Shown: positions 31,088 through 41,954, counted from the first letter of the stretch. The stretch: 64,000 bases of DNA from Aquabacter cavernae (GCF_003993795.1 NZ_RWKV01000008.1:1488001-1552000); one strand, 5' to 3'. Notes: generated from the letters alone by a model not told the origin. Numbers and translations are program-made.

Positions 31088-33967
31088 TCAGGCCGGGCGG
31101 GCCGCCAGGATCTCGCGCTTGCCCGCATGGTTGGCGGCACCCACGATGCCTTCCTGTTCCATGCGCTCCATGAGGCTGGCGGCCTTGTTGTAGCCGATCT
31201 GCAGGCGCCGCTGGATGTAGGAGGTGGACGCCTTGCGGTCGCGCATCACCAGGGCGACCGCCTGCTCGTAATGGTCCCCTCCGTCCTCGGCACCAAGCGC
31301 GGTGCGGTCGAACACGGCGCTGTCCTCGTCCGCCTCCTCCTCCTCGGCGGCGGCGGTGACGGCGTCGAGATATTCCGGCCGCCCCTGGGCTTTCAGGTGC
31401 GCCACCACATGCTCCACCTCCCCGTCCGAGACGAAGGGGCCGTGGACGCGGGTGATGCGCCCGCCATTGGCCATGTAGAGCATGTCGCCCTGCCCCAGCA
31501 GGGTCTCCGCACCCATCTCTCCGAGGATGGTGCGGCTATCGATCTTGGAGGTCACCTGGAAGGAGATCCGGGTGGGGAAATTGGCCTTGATGGTGCCGGT
31601 GATCACGTCCACCGAGGGGCGCTGGGTCGCCATCACCAGATGGATGCCGGCGGCGCGGGCCATCTGGGCGAGGCGCTGGATGGCCCCTTCGATATCCTTG
31701 CCGGCCACCATCATCAGGTCCGCCATCTCGTCCACGATGATGACGATATAGGGCAGCGCGGTGAGGTCGAGGGTCGCCTCCTCCACCAATGTCTCGCCGG
31801 TCTCCTTGTCGAAACCCTTGTCCACGGTGAAGGTGATGACCTCGCCCTTCTCGCGCGCTTCCGCCACGCGGGCGTTGAAGCCCTCGATGTTGCGTACCTT
31901 CAGGCGCGCCATCTTGCGATAGCGGTCCTCCATCTCGCGCACCGCCCATTGCAGGGCAATGATCGCCTTCTTGGGATCGGTCACGACCGGCGTCAGCAGA
32001 TGCGGGATGCCCTCATAGACCGACAATTCCAGCATCTTGGGGTCGATCATGATGAGGCGGCACTGCTCCGGCGTCAGGCGGTAGAGCAGCGACAGGATCA
32101 TGGTGTTGATGGCCACCGACTTGCCCGAGCCGGTGGTGCCCGCCACCAGCAGATGGGGCATGCGGGCGAGATCCGCGATGACCGGCTCGCCGCCGATGGT
32201 CTTGCCGAGCGCGATGCCGAGGCGACCGCGGGCATCGGCGAAGCTCTGGTCCGCCAGAAGCTCGCGCAGCCACACCGTTTGGCGACGCTGGTTGGGCAAC
32301 TCGATGCCGATGACATTGCGCCCCTCCACCACCGCCACGCGGGTGGACACCGCGCTCATGGAGCGGGCGATGTCGGCGGACAGGCCGATGACGCGGCTCG
32401 ACTTGGTGCCGGGCGCGGGCTCGAACTCATAGAGGGTGACCACCGGGCCGGGATTGGCGTCGATCACCTCGCCGCGCACCCCGAAGTCGCGCAGGGTCTG
32501 CTGGAGCACGGCCGAATTGCGGTCCAGCGCTTCTTCCGACAAGGCGAAGTCCGGCTCGCTCTCCGGCGGCTCCGCGAGCAGTTCCAGCGGAGGCAGATCA
32601 TAGGCACCGAACAGGGACGCGGGCAGAGCCGGGGCAGCGGGTGCCTCCGGTGCGGGGGCGTCCGGCTGGCGCACCTGCTCGGAGCGGGTGTCCTGGGACA
32701 GCGTATCCTGAGCGCGCGCCTCTTGGGCGCGCGTCTCTTGGGCGCGCGTCTCTTGGGCCACAGGTATCGCCGGGACGGACGGTGCCTCAGGCACGGGCAT
32801 GCCCGCCATGGGCCAGCCAAGCGCGGCACCGATGCTCATGCCCCAGCCGAAGAAGGGCGGCGGTGCCATGGCTTCGCCGAGCGACGGCAGAGGCGCGGCG
32901 GGCGCGGCCGCGAGCGGCTCTGCGGGCGGCTCCATATCTACGGTCTGCGAGGCGGAGATCGGCGCCTCCGGCGCGGTGTCGGGCTGGTCCTGCTCCTGGT
33001 CCCGGTCCTCCGACAGGCCTCCCGCCAGTTCCGCCAACAGGCCCTCAGCCTCGGCGGCTGCGATTTCGGCGCAAGCAGACTCGGCGCAAGAGGTTTCGGC
33101 GCAGGAGGTTTCGATGGAGGAGGTCTCGGCACTCACTGCCGGCGCTTCGGCGATCGGCTCCACCGCGGCTTCGACGCGGGGCGCCAGGTCCTGGTCCGTC
33201 TCGGCGCGCGGGAGATGGACGGGGTCCACCAGAATGAGGCCGGCGAGGCGCAGGATGTGGCCGGGCACCGGTACGCGATCCGTCACGGCCTCGGACGTCT
33301 CGATAAGCTCGGCCGGCAGTTCCGCAACCGGTTCCTGTTCCGGTACCGGCTCTGCAATACAGGCGGTCTCCGGCTCGGCGAGAACCGTCATCACCGAATC
33401 ATCGGCGCTGTCCTCAGCAGCGGACAGGTCTGACGACCCGCCGACGACCTCGATAGGAGAGTCGCCCTCGCCCTGCCCGTCGCCATCCACAGGCGAAAGG
33501 TCGGGTTCGGCGGCCGATATTGCCTGCCGTGCGGCCCAGCTTCCGCCGGTCCAGTCGATGAAGACCTCGTCCTCGGCCAGATCGTCCGGCAAGGCGAGGT
33601 GAACGGGCGGTCCTTCTGCGGGCGGAGCGATCTCCGACAGCACCGCGTCCAACGGCATGCCGTCCGAAAATCCGTCCTGCGCGAGCCCTCCCTCGGGCAA
33701 CACAGCCTCCGGCAGCCCCATGTCCGGCATGCCCAGCGGCGGAAGCGGCGAGATTACGCCGTCCCGGCCCTTAGAGCGGGCGCGAATGAGCGAATCGGGT
33801 GTGCGCGTGAAGCGCGTATTGCTGTCCAGACTGAAGGGCCGCAGCCAGCTGGGAAGGCCTTCGGCTTCCACCCAAGGCGAGATGGACACCCGTCCGCCGC
33901 TGCCGCTGTCCCCGGAGGAGGCGGAGGTTGGATCGAGCGAATCGGGAGTGCGGTTCCAGTCAGACAT
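31088..33967 (-). CDS. ftsK: FtsK/SpoIIIE-type DNA translocase without membrane anchor
   Basis: 959 residues. The motor has Walker [18 protein letters not shown] (about 605-620), Walker [13 protein letters not shown] and the DNA-orienting gamma domain at the C-terminus (about 885-955; [20 protein letters not shown]). The N-terminal 480 residues are acidic, Pro/Ala/Glu-rich and low-complexity, with no transmembrane helices, unlike classical FtsK. Two pentapeptide-type repeat tracts lie inside (see repeats at 32708 and 33066), and RTPDSL occurs twice (residues 6-11 and 55-60). Probable role: chromosome segregation at the septum, perhaps alongside a second, membrane-bound FtsK. Confidence 0.93.
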   Translation of the reverse strand: MSDWNRTPDSLDPTSASSGDSGSGGRVSISPWVEAEGLPSWLRPFSLDSNTRFTRTPDSLIRARSKGRDGVISPLPPLGMPDMGLPEAVLPEGGLAQDGFSDGMPLDAVLSEIAPPAEGPPVHLALPDDLAEDEVFIDWTGGSWAARQAISAAEPDLSPVDGDGQGEGDSPIEVVGGSSDLSAAEDSADDSVMTVLAEPETACIAEPVPEQEPVAELPAELIETSEAVTDRVPVPGHILRLAGLILVDPVHLPRAETDQDLAPRVEAAVEPIAEAPAVSAETSSIETSCAETSCAESACAEIAAAEAEGLLAELAGGLSEDRDQEQDQPDTAPEAPISASQTVDMEPPAEPLAAAPAAPLPSLGEAMAPPPFFGWGMSIGAALGWPMAGMPVPEAPSVPAIPVAQETRAQETRAQEARAQDTLSQDTRSEQVRQPDAPAPEAPAAPALPASLFGAYDLPPLELLAEPPESEPDFALSEEALDRNSAVLQQTLRDFGVRGEVIDANPGPVVTLYEFEPAPGTKSSRVIGLSADIARSMSAVSTRVAVVEGRNVIGIELPNQRRQTVWLRELLADQSFADARGRLGIALGKTIGGEPVIADLARMPHLLVAGTTGSGKSVAINTMILSLLYRLTPEQCRLIMIDPKMLELSVYEGIPHLLTPVVTDPKKAIIALQWAVREMEDRYRKMARLKVRNIEGFNARVAEAREKGEVITFTVDKGFDKETGETLVEEATLDLTALPYIVIIVDEMADLMMVAGKDIEGAIQRLAQMARAAGIHLVMATQRPSVDVITGTIKANFPTRISFQVTSKIDSRTILGEMGAETLLGQGDMLYMANGGRITRVHGPFVSDGEVEHVVAHLKAQGRPEYLDAVTAAAEEEEADEDSAVFDRTALGAEDGGDHYEQAVALVMRDRKASTSYIQRRLQIGYNKAASLMERMEQEGIVGAANHAGKREILAARPA
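32708..32759. repeat. In-frame 15-bp tandem repeat within ftsK
   Basis: About three copies of the unit TCTTGGGCGCGCGTC. On the minus strand they encode successive AQETR units ([19 protein letters not shown]) in the disordered linker. The length is a multiple of three, so copy-number change would not break the frame. Confidence 0.8.
33066..33130. repeat. In-frame degenerate tandem repeat within ftsK
   Basis: About four copies of a 15-base unit related to TCGGCGCAAGAGGTT. The translation is a run of SCAET/SACAE-like pentapeptides ([16 protein letters not shown]), unusually rich in Cys for a cytoplasmic linker. Confidence 0.75.
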
Positions 33968-34115
33968 GCCAGCCCATGACCCAATGCCGGGCGAGACAGG
34001 GTCCCGGCGCAGAGGTCAAGCAATAGGGGATGGCCGTTAATGGGAGGTTGGGAGCGCGCCCCGACCGGCGCTTTTTCCCCTGCCCTGTGGATGGAGCGTC
34101 TGCGGGCGTTCGGCC

Positions 34116-34151
34116 CAAAAAACAAGGCGCCGCAAAAACTTGCGACGCCTT
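34116..34151 (-). terminator. Terminator downstream of the MHS transporter gene
   Basis: On the minus strand AAGGCGTCGCAA, loop GTTT and TTGCGGCGCCTT are followed by GTTTTTT. The stem has one mismatch and begins 29 bases beyond the transporter stop, insulating it from ftsK. Confidence 0.9.
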
Positions 34152-34179
34152 GCCGAAGAGCAGAGATGGAGCGTGACGC

Positions 34180-35496
34180 TCAGGAGCCGGCGGGCTGGAG
34201 CTGTTGGTTGAGGAACAGCGCCAGAAGCGTGCAGAGCGCGCCGGACAGAAGGTAGGCGCCCGCCGAGATCAGGCCGAAATGGCTGGAGATGAACAAGGCG
34301 GCGAAGGGCGCGAAGCCCGCGCCGAACAGCCAGGCCAGATCGTTGGTGAGCGCGGAGGCGGTGTAGCGATAGCGATTCGCGAAGCTGGAGGCGACCACGC
34401 CCGACGCCTGGCCGAACGACACGCCCAGGATCACGAAGCCCAGCGTCATGAAGATGATCTCGCCCACCACGCCGCCATTCAGCAGCTGCGGCGCGAAGCC
34501 GCTAAAGGCCGCGATGGCGATGGCGCAGACGCCCAGCAACGTGCGGCGGCCCACCCGGTCGGCGATGAAGCCGGAGGCGACCACGGCGATAAGTCCGATC
34601 ACTGCCGCGCCCGCCTCGATCAGGAGGAAGCGCGTGGGACGCTCGATGGTGAACAGATACACCCAGGAGAGCGGGAACACGGTCACCATGTGGAACAGGG
34701 CGAAGGTGGCAAGCGGCGCGAAGGCGCCGATCACGATCTGCCGGCCTTCCACACGCATGGTCTCGATGACCGGGGCGGGCTGCAGTTCGCCGCGCTTGAA
34801 CAGCTCTTCATATTCCGGGGTCACCGCCATGCGCAGGCGGGCGAACAGCGCCACCACGTTGATGGCGAAGGCCACGAAGAAGGGATAGCGCCAGCCCCAG
34901 CTATAGAAATCCTCGGCGCTCAGCAGACCGGCGAAGAAGGCGAACAGCAGGCTGGCGATGATGAGGCCAATGGGCGCGCCGAGCTGCGGCAGCATGGCGT
35001 ACCAGCCGCGCCGTCCTTCCGGGGCGTTCATGGACAGGAGCGGGGCAAGGCCGTCCCAGGTGCCGCCCCAGGCGAGGCCCTGGCCGATGCGGAACAAAGC
35101 CAGCAGCCACACCACCGTCACGCCCATCTGCTCGCGATTGGGCAGGAAGGCGATGGCCACCGTGGAGGTGCCGAGCAGGAACAAGGCCGTGGTGAGCTTC
35201 GCCCCGCGCCCATGGGCCCGGTCAATGGCCAGGAACAGCATGGTGCCGAACGGGCGGGCGATGAACGCCAGCGAGAAGATCGCGAACGAATAGAGCGTGC
35301 CGGTCAGCGCATCCACATGGGGGAAGACCAGGCGCGGGAACACGATCACCGAGGCGATGGCGTAGACGAAGAAGTCGAAAAATTCCGACGTGCGGCCGAT
35401 CACCACCCCGACGGCGATCTCGCCGGGATCCACATGTCCCTTATCGGCATGGATCTGCTTCGCGTCGCGTTCCAGGGTGGACATGGTCTGGGCCAT
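34180..35496 (-). CDS. MFS transporter, metabolite:H+ symporter (MHS) type
   Basis: 438 residues from ATG 35496; GTG 35508 and ATG 35484 are nearby alternatives and the ribosome site does not decide. Twelve membrane segments are predicted. The N-terminal GVVIGRTSEFFDFFVYAIAS and the helix-2/3 loop around IARPFGTMLFLAIDRAHGR are typical of the MHS group (proline/betaine, shikimate, citrate or oxoglutarate carriers), and the sugar-porter-like VGRRTLLGVCA is in the second half. The substrate is unknown. It is divergent from the cyo operon across about 190 bases. Confidence 0.88.
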   Translation of the reverse strand: MAQTMSTLERDAKQIHADKGHVDPGEIAVGVVIGRTSEFFDFFVYAIASVIVFPRLVFPHVDALTGTLYSFAIFSLAFIARPFGTMLFLAIDRAHGRGAKLTTALFLLGTSTVAIAFLPNREQMGVTVVWLLALFRIGQGLAWGGTWDGLAPLLSMNAPEGRRGWYAMLPQLGAPIGLIIASLLFAFFAGLLSAEDFYSWGWRYPFFVAFAINVVALFARLRMAVTPEYEELFKRGELQPAPVIETMRVEGRQIVIGAFAPLATFALFHMVTVFPLSWVYLFTIERPTRFLLIEAGAAVIGLIAVVASGFIADRVGRRTLLGVCAIAIAAFSGFAPQLLNGGVVGEIIFMTLGFVILGVSFGQASGVVASSFANRYRYTASALTNDLAWLFGAGFAPFAALFISSHFGLISAGAYLLSGALCTLLALFLNQQLQPAGS

Positions 35497-35552
35497 TGAT
35501 TTTCGCACCGTTTGAGCCGGGAAACCGTACCGCTATGCACAATCTCGCGGTG

Positions 35553-35640
35553 TGCACTGCAGCCAATCCCGCCTTATTCCCCTGATCCGCGACAGGCAGG
35601 CATTGGGCAAATTGTCCAATGTCGCGCTTGCTGCAGTGCA
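35553..35640. promoter_or_regulatory. Inverted repeats flanking a near-palindrome in the cyo control region
   Basis: TGCACTGCAGC (35553-35563) recurs inverted as GCTGCAGTGCA (35630-35640). Between them ATTGGGCAAATTGTCCAAT (35602-35620) is a 19-bp near-palindrome with one mismatch. The set lies 50-135 bases upstream of cyoA in the MFS/cyo divergent spacer and is a likely binding site for oxygen or redox regulators. Confidence 0.5.
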
Positions 35641-35688
35641 TCTAGCCGTTCGAACTAACTTAAGGACTCTTCCTGACAGGTGCATCCC

Positions 35689-36861
35689 GTGAGCCGATTC
35701 CGTCTCATCGCCCTCCTGCCCATCGCTTTGCTGATGGGTGGGTGCAATTTCGTGGTCCTTGACCCTTCGGGCGACATCGCCATCCAACAGCGCGATATCG
35801 TCATCCTTTCCGTGGTGCTGATGCTTGTCATCATCATCCCGGTGATGGCCCTGACGGTGTGGTTCGCCTGGCGCTACCGCTCCTCCAACAAGGAGGCGAC
35901 CTACGATCCGGACTGGCATCACTCCACCCAGCTGGAACTGGTGATCTGGGCGGCCCCGCTGCTCATCATCATCTGCCTGGGCGCGGTCACCTGGATGAGC
36001 ACCCATCTGCTCGATCCCTACCGTCCGCTGGATCGCATCGCCGCCGACACCCTGGTGAAGCCGGACGCCAAGCCCCTGGAAGTCCAGGTGGTGGCGCTCG
36101 ACTGGAAATGGCTGTTCATCTACCCCGAGCTGGGTGTAGCCAGCGTCAACGAGCTGGCCGCGCCGGTCGATCGGCCGCTGTCCTTCCGCATCACCTCCTC
36201 CGCCGTGATGAACGCCTTCTACATCCCGGCCATGGCGGGCATGATCTACGCCATGCCCGGAATGGAGAGCCGCCTGCACGCGGTGATCAACAATGCCGGC
36301 ACCTATCGCGGCATCTCGGCCAATTATAGCGGCGCCGGCTTCTCCGGCATGCACTTCAAGTTCCACGGCATGTCCGACGCCGACTTCGACAAGTGGGTCG
36401 CGGGCGTGAAGGCGGGCGGCGGGGATCTCACCCGCGCGGTCTATCTGGACCTCGAAAAGCCCAGCGAGAACGTCCCGATCACCCATTACGCCCAGGTGGA
36501 TCCGGTTCTGTTCAAGGCCATCCTCAATATGTGCGTCGAGCCCGGCAAGATGTGCATGAGCGAGATGATGGCCCTCGACGCCAAGGGCGGCCTCGGCCTT
36601 GGCGGCGTCTCCAACGTGATGAACATCGCCTATGACAAGTTCAACCGCCGCGGCGGCACCACGGTGCTCGGCGGCGACCAGGGCTTCGTCATCGGCCTGT
36701 GCTCGCCCGAGGAACTGGTGGAATCGGGCGCCAAGCTGTCGGTGGTGCGCACCACGCCCTCCACGCGCCTGATCGGCGCGGGCCTGCCGCTGCCCGCCTT
36801 CACTCCGATCTCGTCCTCCGCAACTCCCTTCTCGGCCCCCTTCCGGCCTTCCAACATCTGA
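35689..36861 (+). CDS. cyoA: Cytochrome bo3-type quinol oxidase subunit II
   Basis: 390 residues from GTG 35689 (AGGTG seven bases upstream); GTG 35680 is an alternative. It has a lipoprotein signal with lipobox LLMGGC, two membrane helices (about 38-62 and 82-105) and a periplasmic cupredoxin domain that lacks the CuA ligands, as expected for a quinol rather than cytochrome c oxidase ([20 protein letters not shown]). The tail beyond about residue 300 ([14 protein letters not shown]...) is longer than in E. coli. It starts the cyoABCD-surf1-regBA run. Confidence 0.95.
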   Translation: MSRFRLIALLPIALLMGGCNFVVLDPSGDIAIQQRDIVILSVVLMLVIIIPVMALTVWFAWRYRSSNKEATYDPDWHHSTQLELVIWAAPLLIIICLGAVTWMSTHLLDPYRPLDRIAADTLVKPDAKPLEVQVVALDWKWLFIYPELGVASVNELAAPVDRPLSFRITSSAVMNAFYIPAMAGMIYAMPGMESRLHAVINNAGTYRGISANYSGAGFSGMHFKFHGMSDADFDKWVAGVKAGGGDLTRAVYLDLEKPSENVPITHYAQVDPVLFKAILNMCVEPGKMCMSEMMALDAKGGLGLGGVSNVMNIAYDKFNRRGGTTVLGGDQGFVIGLCSPEELVESGAKLSVVRTTPSTRLIGAGLPLPAFTPISSSATPFSAPFRPSNI

Positions 36862-36872
36862 GACGGAACGCC

Positions 36873-38885
36873 ATGGCTGTTTCCTATCCCGTCCCGACCA
36901 GTCCCATCTTCGGGCGGTTCACGCTCGACGCCCTGCCGTTCCACGAGCCGATCCTGGTGGTCACCTTCCTCGTCGTGGCCGTCGGCGGCGCGGCGGTGCT
37001 GGGTGCGCTGACCTATTTCCGCCTATGGGGCTATCTGTGGCGTGAATGGTTCACCAGCGTGGACCACAAGAAGATCGGCATCATGTACATGGTGCTGGGC
37101 ATCATCATGCTGCTGCGCGGCTTCGCCGACGCCATCATGATGCGCATCCAGCAGGCCTGGGCCTTCAACGGCTCGGACGGCTACCTGCCATCACACCATT
37201 ACGACCAGGTGTTCACGGCGCACGGCGTCATCATGATCTTCTTCGTCGCCATGCCGCTGGTGACGGGCCTCATGAACTATGTGGTGCCGCTGCAGATCGG
37301 CGCCCGCGACGTGTCCTTCCCGTTCCTGAACAATTTCAGCTTCTGGATGACCACCGGCGGCGCCATCCTGGTGATGATGTCGCTGTTCATCGGTGAATTC
37401 GCCAAGACCGGCTGGCTCGCTTATCCGCCGCTGTCGGGCGTCTCATACAGTCCAGACCCAGGCGTCGATTACTATATCTGGGCACTTCAGGTGGCGGGCG
37501 TCGGAACAACGCTCTCAGGCATCAACCTCATCTGTACCATCATCAAGATGCGTGCCCCCGGCATGACCATGATGAAGATGCCGGTCTTCACCTGGACCTC
37601 GCTGTGCACCAACGTGCTGATCGTCGCCACCTTCCCGGTGCTGACGGCGGTGCTCACCCTGCTCGCGCTCGACCGCTACCTCGGCATGAACTTCTTCACG
37701 TCCGACTTCGGCGGCAGCCCGATGCTGTACGTGAACCTGATCTGGATCTGGGGCCACCCGGAGGTCTACATCCTGATCCTGCCGGCCTTCGGCGTGTTCT
37801 CGGAGGTGGCCGCCACCTTCTCGGGCAAGCGGCTGTTCGGCTACACCTCCATGGTCTACGCGACGGTGGTCATCACGATCCTGTCCTACCTCGTGTGGCT
37901 GCACCACTTCTTCACCATGGGCTCGGGCGCCAGCGTGAATTCCTTCTTCGGAATCACGACAATGATCATCTCGATCCCCACGGGCGCGAAGATCTTCAAC
38001 TGGCTCTTCACCATGTACCGGGGGCGCATCAAGTTCGAGCTGCCCATGATGTACACGGTGGCCTTCATGCTCGTCTTCGTCATCGGCGGCATGACGGGCG
38101 TGATGCTGGCGATCCCGCCGGCCGACTTCGTGCTCCACAACTCGCTGTTCCTTGTGGCCCACTTCCATAACGTCATCATCGGCGGCGTGGTGTTCGGCAT
38201 GTTCGCCGGCATCGCCTACTGGTGGCCGAAGGCCTTCGGCTTCCGGCTCGAGCCCTTCTGGGGCAAGATGTCGTTCTGGTTCTGGGTGCTGGGCTTCTTC
38301 TTCGCCTTCATGCCGCTCTACGTGCTCGGCTTCATGGGCGTGACGCGCCGCATGCGGGTGTTCGACGATCCGTCCTGGCACATCTGGTTCATCATCGCCG
38401 CCTTCGGCGCCTTCCTGATCCTGCTGGGAATCGTGAGCTTCCTGGTGCAGATCGGCGTGAGCATCCTGAAGCGGGAGCAGCTGCGCGACACCACGGGCGA
38501 TCCCTGGAACGGCCGTACGCTGGAATGGGCAACGTCCTCGCCCCCGCCGGACTACAACTTCGCCTTCACCCCCGTGATCCACGAGATCGATGCGTGGTGG
38601 GACATGAAGCGGCGGGGCTACAAGCGGCCGTTGGGGGGCTACAAGCCCATCCACATGCCGCGCAGCACCGGCACCGGGGTCATCCTGGCGGGGCTGAGCA
38701 CGGCGATGGGCTTCGCTCTCGTCTGGTACATCTGGTGGCTGGCGGCGCTGTGCTTCGTGGCGATCCTCGCCGTCGCCATCGGGCATACCTTCAACTACAA
38801 CCGCGACTACGACATTCCGGCCGATGAGGTGGAGCGCACTGAAGAAGCGCGCACCAAGCTCCTGACGGGACAGGTGACGCCATGA
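36873..38885 (+). CDS. cyoB: Cytochrome bo3-type quinol oxidase subunit I
   Basis: 670 residues from ATG 36873, 12 bases after cyoA. It is a haem-copper oxidase with the binuclear-centre motif [10 protein letters not shown] (His295 and the cross-linked Tyr299), the quinol-oxidase N-terminus [20 protein letters not shown] and fifteen or so membrane spans. [18 protein letters not shown] and the [17 protein letters not shown] segment (two His haem/copper ligands) are intact. It oxidises ubiquinol, reduces oxygen to water and pumps protons. Confidence 0.98.
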   Translation: MAVSYPVPTSPIFGRFTLDALPFHEPILVVTFLVVAVGGAAVLGALTYFRLWGYLWREWFTSVDHKKIGIMYMVLGIIMLLRGFADAIMMRIQQAWAFNGSDGYLPSHHYDQVFTAHGVIMIFFVAMPLVTGLMNYVVPLQIGARDVSFPFLNNFSFWMTTGGAILVMMSLFIGEFAKTGWLAYPPLSGVSYSPDPGVDYYIWALQVAGVGTTLSGINLICTIIKMRAPGMTMMKMPVFTWTSLCTNVLIVATFPVLTAVLTLLALDRYLGMNFFTSDFGGSPMLYVNLIWIWGHPEVYILILPAFGVFSEVAATFSGKRLFGYTSMVYATVVITILSYLVWLHHFFTMGSGASVNSFFGITTMIISIPTGAKIFNWLFTMYRGRIKFELPMMYTVAFMLVFVIGGMTGVMLAIPPADFVLHNSLFLVAHFHNVIIGGVVFGMFAGIAYWWPKAFGFRLEPFWGKMSFWFWVLGFFFAFMPLYVLGFMGVTRRMRVFDDPSWHIWFIIAAFGAFLILLGIVSFLVQIGVSILKREQLRDTTGDPWNGRTLEWATSSPPPDYNFAFTPVIHEIDAWWDMKRRGYKRPLGGYKPIHMPRSTGTGVILAGLSTAMGFALVWYIWWLAALCFVAILAVAIGHTFNYNRDYDIPADEVERTEEARTKLLTGQVTP

Positions 38886-39514
38886 GCTCGACCACCACCA
38901 CCGCACCGGAAACCGGCGAAATCGTCTTCTACGAGAAGGACGAGCACGCGCATCCCGAAGGCCACAGCACCGCTCTGGGCTTCTGGATCTATCTGATGAG
39001 CGACTGCCTCATCTTCGCGATGCTGTTTGCCACCTTCGCCGTGCTCGGCGGCAATTATGCCGCCGGCCCCTCGCCGAAGGACCTGTTCGACCTGGAACTG
39101 GTGGCGGTGAACACGGCCATGCTGCTGTTCTCCTCCATCACCTACGGCTTCGCCATGCTGGCCATGGAGAAGGGCCAGGCGAAGCAGGTGCAGGCCTGGC
39201 TGCTGGTCACCGCCCTGTTCGGCGCGGCGTTCCTTGCCATCGAGCTCTATGAGTTCCACCACATGATCGAGCATGGCGCGACGCCCCAGCGCAGCGCCTT
39301 TCTCTCCTCCTTCTTCACCCTGGTGGGCACCCACGGCCTGCACGTCACGTTCGGCCTGATCTGGCTGTTCACGCTGATGGTGCAGGTGGGCCGGCGCGGG
39401 CTCGTTCCCGCCAACAAGCGCCGCCTCATGTGCCTGTCCATGTTCTGGCACTTCCTCGATGTCATCTGGATCGGGGTGTTCACCTTCGTCTATCTCATGG
39501 GAATGCTGCGATGA
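38882..39514 (+). CDS. cyoC: Cytochrome bo3-type quinol oxidase subunit III
   Basis: 210 residues, five membrane helices, with the subunit III signatures [23 protein letters not shown] near the N-terminus and [20 protein letters not shown] near 155-175. It is a structural membrane subunit of the oxidase. Its ATG overlaps the cyoB stop as ATGA, showing tight translational coupling. Confidence 0.97.
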   Translation: MSSTTTTAPETGEIVFYEKDEHAHPEGHSTALGFWIYLMSDCLIFAMLFATFAVLGGNYAAGPSPKDLFDLELVAVNTAMLLFSSITYGFAMLAMEKGQAKQVQAWLLVTALFGAAFLAIELYEFHHMIEHGATPQRSAFLSSFFTLVGTHGLHVTFGLIWLFTLMVQVGRRGLVPANKRRLMCLSMFWHFLDVIWIGVFTFVYLMGMLR

Positions 39515-39894
39515 GCGCCGACAGCCACGCACACGGGGCGGACGCCCATCACGGCCACGGCGAAGATCACAGCCACGGCACCTTCAAGAGCTACATGACC
39601 GGCTTCATCCTGTCGGTCATCCTCACCGCCATCCCCTTCTATCTGGTGATGAGCGGCGTCATCGAGAACAAGAGCGTCACCGCCATGATCATCACCGCCT
39701 TCGCGGCGGTGCAGATCGTGGTGCACATGATCTACTTCCTGCACATGAGCAGCAGCTCGGAAGGCGGGTGGAACATGATGGCCCTCATCTTCACCATCAT
39801 CGTGGTGGTGATCGCCATCAGCGGCTCGCTCTGGGTCATGTACCACCTCCACGCCAACATGATGCCCGTTCACGACATGAACGGAATGAAATGA
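39511..39894 (+). CDS. cyoD: Cytochrome bo3-type quinol oxidase subunit IV
   Basis: 127 residues from ATG 39511, which again overlaps the previous stop by four bases. A His/Asp-rich N-terminus (about 25 residues) is followed by three membrane spans: [40 protein letters not shown] and [20 protein letters not shown]. The His-rich leader, with ten or so His in 25 residues, is longer than usual and could bind metal. The subunit assists assembly of the CuB site. Confidence 0.95.
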   Translation: MSADSHAHGADAHHGHGEDHSHGTFKSYMTGFILSVILTAIPFYLVMSGVIENKSVTAMIITAFAAVQIVVHMIYFLHMSSSSEGGWNMMALIFTIIVVVIAISGSLWVMYHLHANMMPVHDMNGMK

Positions 39895-40655
39895 AGATGC
39901 CGGACGGCGGGGGAGGCCATGCCTCGCCCGCCCCGGAGCCCAAGGGGGCCGCTGGCCTGAAAGGCGCGGCGGTCTTCGCGCTCCTTCTTCTCATCCTGTC
40001 CGGCGTGTTCTGCGCGCTGGGCGCCTGGCAGGTGCAGCGCCTCGCCTGGAAACACGACCTCATCGCCCGCGTGGAGGCCCGCGTCACCGCCCCTCCGGTG
40101 CCCGCCCCCGGCCCCGGCCAATGGGGCGCCATCGACGCCGCCTCCAGCGAATATCAGCGCGTGCGGACCGCCGGACATTTCCTGAACGATAACGAGACCC
40201 TTGTGCAGGCGGTGAGCGCGCACGGGGCGGGCTATTGGGTCCTGACCCCGTTCCGGACCGATGCCGGCTTCACCGTTCTGGTGAACCGGGGCTTCGTACC
40301 CCACGACAATCGCACCCGCGCTGCCCGGCAGGCGGGCGAGATCGCAGGCGAGACAATCGTCACCGGCCTCCTGCGCCTGCCCGAGCCCAAGGGCGGCTTC
40401 CTGCGCGACAATGACCCCGCCGCCGACCGCTGGTATTCCCGCGACGTCTCGGCCATCGCCGCCGCCCGCGATCTCGGGCCGGTGGCCCCCTATTTCATCG
40501 ATGCGGACGCAACGCCCAATGCGGGCGGCCTGCCCATGGGCGGCCTCACCGTCATCAGCTTCCCCAACAACCATCTAGGCTATGCGCTGACCTGGTTCGC
40601 CATGGCGGCCATGGCGGTGGGCGGGGCGGTGCTTGTGTGGAGGCGCCGGGTCTGA
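39891..40655 (+). CDS. SURF1-family oxidase assembly protein
   Basis: 254 residues from ATG 39891 (ATGA overlap with cyoD); ATG 39897 is equally plausible. Two membrane helices lie at about 23-43 and 228-248, with a soluble domain between that has the SURF1 marks GAWQVQRLAWKHDLI, LTPFRTDAGFTVLVNRGFVP and NNHLGYALTWFAMA. SURF1 proteins help deliver haem to subunit I. The haem O synthase gene cyoE, the more common fifth cyo gene, is absent here, so SURF1 takes its position. Confidence 0.95.
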   Translation: MKMPDGGGGHASPAPEPKGAAGLKGAAVFALLLLILSGVFCALGAWQVQRLAWKHDLIARVEARVTAPPVPAPGPGQWGAIDAASSEYQRVRTAGHFLNDNETLVQAVSAHGAGYWVLTPFRTDAGFTVLVNRGFVPHDNRTRAARQAGEIAGETIVTGLLRLPEPKGGFLRDNDPAADRWYSRDVSAIAAARDLGPVAPYFIDADATPNAGGLPMGGLTVISFPNNHLGYALTWFAMAAMAVGGAVLVWRRRV

Positions 40656-40670
40656 CACAACGACCCGGTC

Positions 40671-41954
40671 ATGACGGCGTTCGAGAAAGACACCACCAAC
40701 AACCAGAACCTGTCCCTCCTCATCCAATTGCGTTGGCTCGCAGTGGTGGGACAGGTGGTGACGATCTTTCTCGCCAGCTCCTGGTTCAAGATCTCCCTGC
40801 CGCTGCTGGAGATGGGCTCCGTCCTCGTCTTCCTGGTGTTGCTGAACATCGTCTCCATATGGCGCCACCAGCGCCTGGAGAGCGTCACCAATGCCGAGCT
40901 GTTCTTCGAGATGCTGCTGGATGTGGCCGCGCTCACGGTCCAGCTTCATCTGAGCGGGGGCGCCTCCAACCCCTTCATCTCGCTCTATCTGCTCCAGGTG
41001 AGCCTGGCCTGCGTGCTGCTGGAGACCTGGTCCGCCTGGACCATCGCGGCGGCGGCGGCGGCGGGCTTCGTCTGGCTCACCACGGTCTTCCGCCCCCTGG
41101 CCTTGCCGGACGCCAGCGCCCAGGATCGTTTCAGCCTGTTCCTCCAGGGCGCCTTCGTCTGCTTCGTGCTCACCGCCAGCCTGCTGGTGCTGTTCATCAC
41201 CCGCATCACCCGGAACCTGCGGGCGCGCGACGCCCATCTCGCCACGCTGCGCCAGATCTCGGCGGAAGAGGACCATATCGTGCGCATGGGGCTTCTCGCC
41301 TCCGGCGCCGCCCATGAGCTGGGCACCCCCTTGGCCACCCTGTCCGTGATCCTCAACGACTGGAGCCACATGCGCCCGTTCCGCACCAATGCGGACCTCG
41401 CCGACGAGTTGGCGGAAATGCAGAACCAGTTGGACCGCTGCAAGCGCATCGTGTCCGGCATTCTCATGTCCTCGGGCGAGGCACGGGGCGAGGGCACGGT
41501 GCGCACCACCGCTGCGGCCTTCTTCGACGAACTGGTGGCGGAATGGCAGGCCAGCCGCTCGCCGCGCATGCTGGACTACAGCAACGCCCTCACCCAGGGC
41601 GAGGCGATCATCTCGGACCCGGCCCTGAAGCAGGTGATCTTCAACGTGTTCGACAATGCGCTGGAAGCCTCCCCCAACTGGCTCGGCGTCTCCGTGCGCA
41701 GCACAGGCACGGAATTCGTCCTCACCGTGCGCGATGCCGGGCCGGGCTTTGCGGGCGAGATCTTGGAGACGTTCGGCAAACCCTACCGCTCCACCAAGAA
41801 TCGCCCCGGCGGGGGGCTCGGCCTGTTCCTGGTGGTCAATGTGGTCCGCAAGCTGGGCGGTCGCGTAAAGGCCGAGAACGGCGCTACGGGCGCCTGCGTG
41901 ACGCTGAACCTGCCGTTGAAACTCTTGTCCGATGGAGGCGCCCATGGAGCCTGA
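40671..41954 (+). CDS. RegB/PrrB/ActS-like redox sensor histidine kinase
   Basis: 427 residues starting 16 bases after surf1. Six membrane helices fill residues 18-180, with the quinone-linked loop GGASNPF at 96-102. The H-box is GAAHELGTPLATLS with His215. A Cys at 257 (LDRCKRI) sits 42 residues after the His, the place of the redox-active Cys of RegB. N and G boxes follow (FNVFDNALEAS, DAGPGF, GGGLGLFLV). It should sense quinone or thiol redox state and phosphorylate the next gene's product. Its position behind the oxidase suggests it monitors the pool that oxidase uses. Confidence 0.92.
   Translation: MTAFEKDTTNNQNLSLLIQLRWLAVVGQVVTIFLASSWFKISLPLLEMGSVLVFLVLLNIVSIWRHQRLESVTNAELFFEMLLDVAALTVQLHLSGGASNPFISLYLLQVSLACVLLETWSAWTIAAAAAAGFVWLTTVFRPLALPDASAQDRFSLFLQGAFVCFVLTASLLVLFITRITRNLRARDAHLATLRQISAEEDHIVRMGLLASGAAHELGTPLATLSVILNDWSHMRPFRTNADLADELAEMQNQLDRCKRIVSGILMSSGEARGEGTVRTTAAAFFDELVAEWQASRSPRMLDYSNALTQGEAIISDPALKQVIFNVFDNALEASPNWLGVSVRSTGTEFVLTVRDAGPGFAGEILETFGKPYRSTKNRPGGGLGLFLVVNVVRKLGGRVKAENGATGACVTLNLPLKLLSDGGAHGA

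Noticed and set aside
32708-33130. Short regular repeats considered as a CRISPR array
   Set aside because: Units are contiguous 15-mers with no spacers and lie in frame inside ftsK.
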